Assembly: GCA_945866165.1 (NCBI GenBank) | Contig: CAMBGO010000021.1 | Location: forward strand, 1 to 18,537 | DNA: 18,537 nucleotides | Direction of reading: 5' to 3' | Origin: Chitinophaga pinensis | GTDB lineage: Bacteria; Bacteroidota; Bacteroidia; Chitinophagales; Chitinophagaceae | Part shown: positions 14,846 to 18,537 of the stretch, piece by piece | Numbering within the stretch: position 1 is the first letter of the stretch | How the letters are laid out: the number at the start of each line of letters is the position of its first letter | Notes under the pieces: model-generated | Databases searched by the model: none | Told to the model about the DNA's origin: nothing | Seen by the model: only the letters and a program-made list of their open reading frames with translations | Made by a program: the position numbers and the translations under genes

Positions 14846-16471
14846 ATGTTAAAGAAGTTATTCATATTGCTTTTGTTTGTTTTTTCAATCAATTGTATTT
14901 CAGCACAGAATGCAAATGCAATTAACATTGATTTCAATTCAGATCAGAAAGTGTATGTTGCTGGTGAGCTAGTATGGGTTGATGGGAAAATAGATAATAC
15001 AGTGTCTTCAAAATTTATCGACGTTAGCTTAATCGATAGGACTGGCATTGAAAAAGCAATTGTCACCTTATTGAATCGCGAGGGAAGATTTTCGGGATAT
15101 ATTGAAGTTCCAAAAGAAATACGCTCTGATTTTTATTTTTTGGATTGCAGCATCAAGGGTGTTTCAACAAAATCAACTGTACTTCCAATAATGATTATCC
15201 ATCCAGCCTATCCTCCATTGGCTTGTCAGATAATCGATCAAACGCCTTCATCATCTCCAACTGACGCTTCTGAAACTATCATCATATCAGGAAGGAAAAT
15301 TTATCCAGTTCGCGGCGAAGTAAAATTTGATGTTACAGGAGTAGCTGAACTAAATGATATTTCAGTGAATGTAGTTCGTGATGATATGCTATCTGCTTAT
15401 GCTGATAGTATTATAACACGTTATGATCTTTTTGCATCTCATCCTGCTAAGGGCGATATTGAAGCTGAAGGACATCAGGTCATTGCTAGGGTCCTTTCTA
15501 TTGAGACTGGATTGCCAGTTAAAGGGATAGGAGTGTATGCTTCTATTATGGGCCATCAAGCAAATATGTCTTATGAAATCTCAAATGCAATAGGGGAGAT
15601 CAAATTTTTATTTTCACCAGTTTTAAATGAAACCAGGATCGTTTTTTCAGTACCCGAAAAAGAAGCAAACCGGGTTAAGGTAGAAATGGTGGATGAGGCC
15701 ATCGCTCATGAACCAATTATTTTTCCTTGTCTCCAATTAAGACAAGAGATGCGGGATGATATAGAAGAGAGACTTTTAAATGTGAGTGTAATGAAACAGT
15801 ATGCTCTAAATGAGATTAAACAAGGCGATGGAATTGAATTTGATACAACTGACTTTTACGGTAAGCCCGATGCTCGATATTTACTAGATAACTACGTTAG
15901 ATTTCCTGATATGAAGGAAATACTTTTTGAATTCGTTCCTGAGGCACGAGTTAAAAAAGCTACAACTGATTCAGGGTTTATTATAGAAGTGCTTAATGAT
16001 CCATATAAAAGATATTTTAATGAATCGGCTATGGTGATGTTGGATGGTGTACCCATCCAGAATGTAAATGAGTTACTCGAATTTGATCCCTTGAAATTGA
16101 AATCAATCGATGTGATGAGTCGACTATATTATTTAGGTGATATACACTTGAATGGTATTGTTAATTACAAGTCTTATTCAAAAGACTTGGCTGGTTTTAC
16201 GTTAACACCTGCTGAAGTAATTTATCCTTTCAGGGGAGCACAGTTTTTCCCTGTGCCTCGATTTTTTAAACACCAAGCCTTAAGAAAAAATGGATTACCT
16301 GACTTTAGGAATTTATTATTTAGGGATATTGGTTCTAATGGTAATTTGAGGCAACAAGCAAACCTTATTTTTTCTGCTTCTGATTCAAAGGGAAATTTTA
16401 AGGTAATTATTCGAGGTTGGAATAAAGCAAGTAAAAGGGTAATCGGAAATTCAAGTTTTTCAGTACAATAA
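14846..16471 (+). CDS. Secreted protein with MG2-like N-terminal domain and barrel-less TonB-plug-like domain
   Basis: A 541-residue protein from the ATG at 14846, preferred over an adjacent TTG. Signal peptide is about residues 1-21 (ends CISAQ). Residues 25-110 resemble the MG2 beta domain of alpha-2-macroglobulin-like proteins (KVYVAGELVWVDGKIDN, GYIEVPKEIRSDFYFL). Middle beta-rich segments follow. From about residue 370 comes a plug-like region with AMVMLDGVPIQNVNELLEFDPLKLKSIDVMS and YYLGDIHLNGIVNYKSY. This matches the DGxPI and SIDV signature of TonB plugs, but no transmembrane barrel follows, only about 110 residues. It lies 14 bp after the DUF4249 gene and closes the operon. A partner role for the large receptor, for example as a periplasmic or surface adaptor, is plausible but unproven. 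Confidence 0.75.
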   Translation: MLKKLFILLLFVFSINCISAQNANAINIDFNSDQKVYVAGELVWVDGKIDNTVSSKFIDVSLIDRTGIEKAIVTLLNREGRFSGYIEVPKEIRSDFYFLDCSIKGVSTKSTVLPIMIIHPAYPPLACQIIDQTPSSSPTDASETIIISGRKIYPVRGEVKFDVTGVAELNDISVNVVRDDMLSAYADSIITRYDLFASHPAKGDIEAEGHQVIARVLSIETGLPVKGIGVYASIMGHQANMSYEISNAIGEIKFLFSPVLNETRIVFSVPEKEANRVKVEMVDEAIAHEPIIFPCLQLRQEMRDDIEERLLNVSVMKQYALNEIKQGDGIEFDTTDFYGKPDARYLLDNYVRFPDMKEILFEFVPEARVKKATTDSGFIIEVLNDPYKRYFNESAMVMLDGVPIQNVNELLEFDPLKLKSIDVMSRLYYLGDIHLNGIVNYKSYSKDLAGFTLTPAEVIYPFRGAQFFPVPRFFKHQALRKNGLPDFRNLLFRDIGSNGNLRQQANLIFSASDSKGNFKVIIRGWNKASKRVIGNSSFSVQ

Positions 16472-16677
16472 TTTTCATCCTAAGGTCGTGTAAAGTTTCT
16501 CATAATATTCCTTCGCTAATCTTTAAGTGTGTAAAATTTTTGGGTGTTGGTTGGCATAGGTGTTTTTTATACCTCCAAATTTATGAATACTTGCTACAAG
16601 TAAACTATGACTTGTGTCAGTATGAAAAATGCATAAATGTAAAAATGCATTTGTGTAATGAAGCAATTAAGATGCTC
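16472..16677. other. Convergent intergenic region with a weak hairpin
   Basis: This 206-bp gap separates two convergent genes. The only structure seen is an 8-bp inverted repeat, AAATGCAT at 16627-16634 and ATGCATTT at 16645-16652, with a 10-nt loop. It could act as a weak bidirectional terminator. No gene or tRNA is visible. Confidence 0.35.
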
Positions 16678-17958
16678 TTAAATGGCTTTGGTTAATCGAA
16701 TGAGCTCAATTCTTGTATCCGTTACAGTGATTATTTCAAATTCGTATCTTCCAATAATAATTTTCTCTTTTTCCTTTGGAATAGATTCGTGGTGATGAAT
16801 AATAAAGCCTGAGAGGGTTTCGGAGCTATTTAATTCAAGATCTAGTTTGTATTTTTCTTTAATGTATTCTATTTCAAGTCGTCCCGAAAAAATATATTCT
16901 TTATCTTCCTGCACTATTTTTTCTATAAATTCTTCTATATCATATTCGTCTTTAATTTCTCCAAATATTTCCTCTAATATATCTTCCATAGTAACAATAC
17001 CGGATGTTCCTCCAAATTCATCAACTACCCAGGCCATGCTTTTTCTTTCCTTGATAAGAATATTCATGAGGTCTGTTGCTGGCATACTTTCTGGTACTGC
17101 TGGTATGGTAAGCATGATATCGTTAATTGTTATTGGATCTTTAAAAAGTGAAAGTTGGTGAACATATCCTTTGATATTATCGATATTTTTTTCATAGACA
17201 ATCAACTTACTCAAATTTGTAGACATGAATCTTTTTTTGAGAGTATCTATTGACTCATGTATGCTAATGGCTTCTATTTCCTTTCTTGGAACAAGACATT
17301 GTCTGATTTTTACATATGGAAGTGTTAATGCTGCCTCAAATAAATCATTATCTAATTCCTTGCTAGCCGATGTTCGTGCATCATTTTGCTGTAGAAAGTG
17401 TTCTAGTTCAAGTTTTGTAAAATTGTTTTTTCCCAATTTCATTTTCAAGCCCACGATATTTTTTAATACCCATTGAGATAATGATACAATGAAATTTGCA
17501 ATTGGGTAAAAAATTCTATTGAAAAATGAAAGTAGAGGGGTGATGAAAAACATCAGGGTATCGCTTTTAGCCCTGAAAATTGCCCTGCAAAAGAAAAAAT
17601 AAAATAGAAATGCAATTGCTGAAATGGCAAGATCAAATAGTATCCTGATATAAACGAAATATGGGATGAATTCAATGATAAGATATCCCTCAATTGATTT
17701 CCATAGTGGCGTTAGAAGTTCATCTATGAGCATTCCATAGATTGAAATAGAAATACTTACACCAACTATCATCACACTAATGAACTGCGAAGGTGATTCC
17801 ATGAATTCTGAGAGTATCATTGCATTCTTAGAACGTTGCTTTTTTCTTAATTCAACCGAGAGTCTGTTAAGTGTAACAAATCCGATTTCAATTCCAGCAA
17901 AAAAACCTGCAAAGAGGAATGCAACTATGATGCCAAGTAGCAAAAACGTATCCATCAT
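16678..17958 (-). CDS. CNNM/CorC-HlyC-type membrane protein with CBS pair
   Basis: A 426-residue inner-membrane protein. The N-terminal DUF21/CNNM transmembrane domain has about four helices (residues 5-165) with AGFFAGIEIGFVTLNRL (17-33). A CBS pair follows (about 215-340) containing CLVPRKEIEAI and the signature VVDEFGGTSGIVTMEDILEEIFGEI (311-335). The CorC_HlyC C-terminal domain occupies 350-424 (FSGRLEIEYIKEKYKLDL, TLSGFIIHH). The family includes CorC, which promotes Mg2+/Co2+ efflux, and proteins named hemolysins without proven haemolytic activity. GldE of gliding bacteria is in the same family. The start is the first of two ATG codons. It lies 22 bp downstream of the guanylate kinase stop, so both are probably one transcript. 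Substrate and regulation by nucleotide binding at the CBS pair are inferred. Confidence 0.9.
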   Translation of the reverse strand: MMDTFLLLGIIVAFLFAGFFAGIEIGFVTLNRLSVELRKKQRSKNAMILSEFMESPSQFISVMIVGVSISISIYGMLIDELLTPLWKSIEGYLIIEFIPYFVYIRILFDLAISAIAFLFYFFFCRAIFRAKSDTLMFFITPLLSFFNRIFYPIANFIVSLSQWVLKNIVGLKMKLGKNNFTKLELEHFLQQNDARTSASKELDNDLFEAALTLPYVKIRQCLVPRKEIEAISIHESIDTLKKRFMSTNLSKLIVYEKNIDNIKGYVHQLSLFKDPITINDIMLTIPAVPESMPATDLMNILIKERKSMAWVVDEFGGTSGIVTMEDILEEIFGEIKDEYDIEEFIEKIVQEDKEYIFSGRLEIEYIKEKYKLDLELNSSETLSGFIIHHHESIPKEKEKIIIGRYEFEIITVTDTRIELIRLTKAI

Positions 17959-17980
17959 AGCAAATATATGTTGTTAGTGG

Positions 17981-18537
17981 TTATTTGGTACCAACGAATT
18001 CTTGGATTATGCTTTTTGTTTCCTTTATTGCATCTGCAAGATTGTCGTTTAAGATCTTCTTATCAAAGCTGTTTTTATATTCCATTTCGCTAATAGCTTT
18101 GTTGATACGAATCTTTATATTTTCTGAAGTTTCTGTTCCGCGTTTGTTTAGTCTTTCATGTAAAATATCCATGGACGGAGGTTCAATGAAAATAGATAAA
18201 ACATCACTCCCGTATTTTCTTTTCACATTGAGCGCACCTTGAATATCAATGTCTAGCAGAGGTGTTTTCCCTTCATTCCAAATGCGTTCTATTTCCTTTA
18301 CACTCGTTCCATAGTATAATCCGGGATAGACCATTTCCCATTCAATAAATTCTTTGCTTTCAATTCTTTTTTTAAATTCCAGTTCAGAAACAAAAAAATA
18401 GTCACTTCCCTCTGTTTCATGCTGCCTTATTTTTCTTGTTGTATCAGAAACACTAAAAGACAACATGTGCGACATTTCATGTAGCATTGCTGTCTTAATC
18501 GTTGTTTTACCAGCACCTGAGGGTGCAGTTAGGATGA
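17981..18537 (-). CDS. gmk: Guanylate kinase (5' end outside window)
   Basis: The frame is open to the right edge. It enters as ILTAPSGAGKTTIKTAMLHEM, so the Walker A P-loop APSGAGKTT is present and the true start lies a few residues beyond the window. Further guanylate-kinase residues are SFSVSDTTRKIRQHETEGSDYFF (GMP-binding), EFIEWEMVYPGLYYGTSV, LLDIDIQGALNVKRKY and LHERLNKRGTETSENIKIRI. The enzyme phosphorylates GMP to GDP with ATP in the cytoplasm. The ATG at 18487 within the frame cannot be the start because it would remove the P-loop. The downstream CorC-HlyC-type gene is close enough to be co-transcribed. Confidence 0.95.
   Translation of the reverse strand, partial: ILTAPSGAGKTTIKTAMLHEMSHMLSFSVSDTTRKIRQHETEGSDYFFVSELEFKKRIESKEFIEWEMVYPGLYYGTSVKEIERIWNEGKTPLLDIDIQGALNVKRKYGSDVLSIFIEPPSMDILHERLNKRGTETSENIKIRINKAISEMEYKNSFDKKILNDNLADAIKETKSIIQEFVGTK

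Noticed and set aside
16589..16601. ACTTG-CTA-CAAGT inverted repeat in the convergent gap
   Set aside because: A 5-bp arm repeat in AT-rich sequence is expected by chance, and it has no T-run or promoter context.
16847..17476. Plus-strand serine-rich ORFs inside the CorC-HlyC-type gene
   Set aside because: They are antisense shadows; the minus-strand frame has the full CBS and CorC_HlyC signatures.

Overview
The window is about 18.5 kb of AT-rich DNA from a member of the Bacteroidota. The Chitinophagaceae or a close relative is likely. This rests on TonB receptors with STN and carboxypeptidase-regulatory-like N-termini, a DUF4249-type lipoprotein, an O-antigen-ligase/TPR protein, TolC-family and NhaD sequences of Bacteroidota type, TAnnTTTG-like -7 promoter motifs and weak Shine-Dalgarno signals. 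No rRNA, CRISPR array, phage or transposase gene is visible.

Layout. (1) 1-4865, plus strand: an envelope and ion-transport stretch. It holds the 3' part of an O-antigen-ligase-like TPR protein, an isolated C-terminal half of a TolC-family protein, an NhaD Na+/H+ antiporter, a family 2 glycosyltransferase and an RmlC-like cupin sugar epimerase. (2) 4902-7557, minus strand: a secreted formylglycine sulfatase with an extra C-terminal beta domain, and an unrecognised outer-membrane-type protein. (3) 7681-8230: a rearranged tRNA-Arg(CCU) locus, the most unusual part of the window. In transcription order (minus strand) it holds a tRNA-Arg copy broken by two small palindromes, a tiny GIY-YIG nuclease gene whose stop codon lies inside the next tRNA, the intact tRNA-Arg, and two tandem 62-bp repeats made of tRNA 3' halves. 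Each repeat carries the palindrome at the same T-loop position. (4) 8265-10184, minus strand: a BtuB-like TonB-dependent receptor. (5) 10349-16471, plus strand: a tightly packed four-gene operon of a small secreted protein, a large STN-containing TonB receptor, a DUF4249 lipoprotein and a protein with a TonB-plug-like domain but no barrel. (6) 16678-18537, minus strand: guanylate kinase (cut by the window end) followed by a CNNM/CorC-HlyC-type membrane protein.

How the genes work together. Regions 1, 2, 4 and 5 are mostly cell-surface functions: glycan assembly, export, TonB-driven uptake and desulfation. The region 5 operon probably encodes one outer-membrane transport complex of unknown substrate. 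Region 3 looks like a very small selfish unit at a tRNA gene. It combines a GIY-YIG nuclease, a tRNA duplication that keeps one copy intact, and palindromic insertions found only in the dispensable copies.
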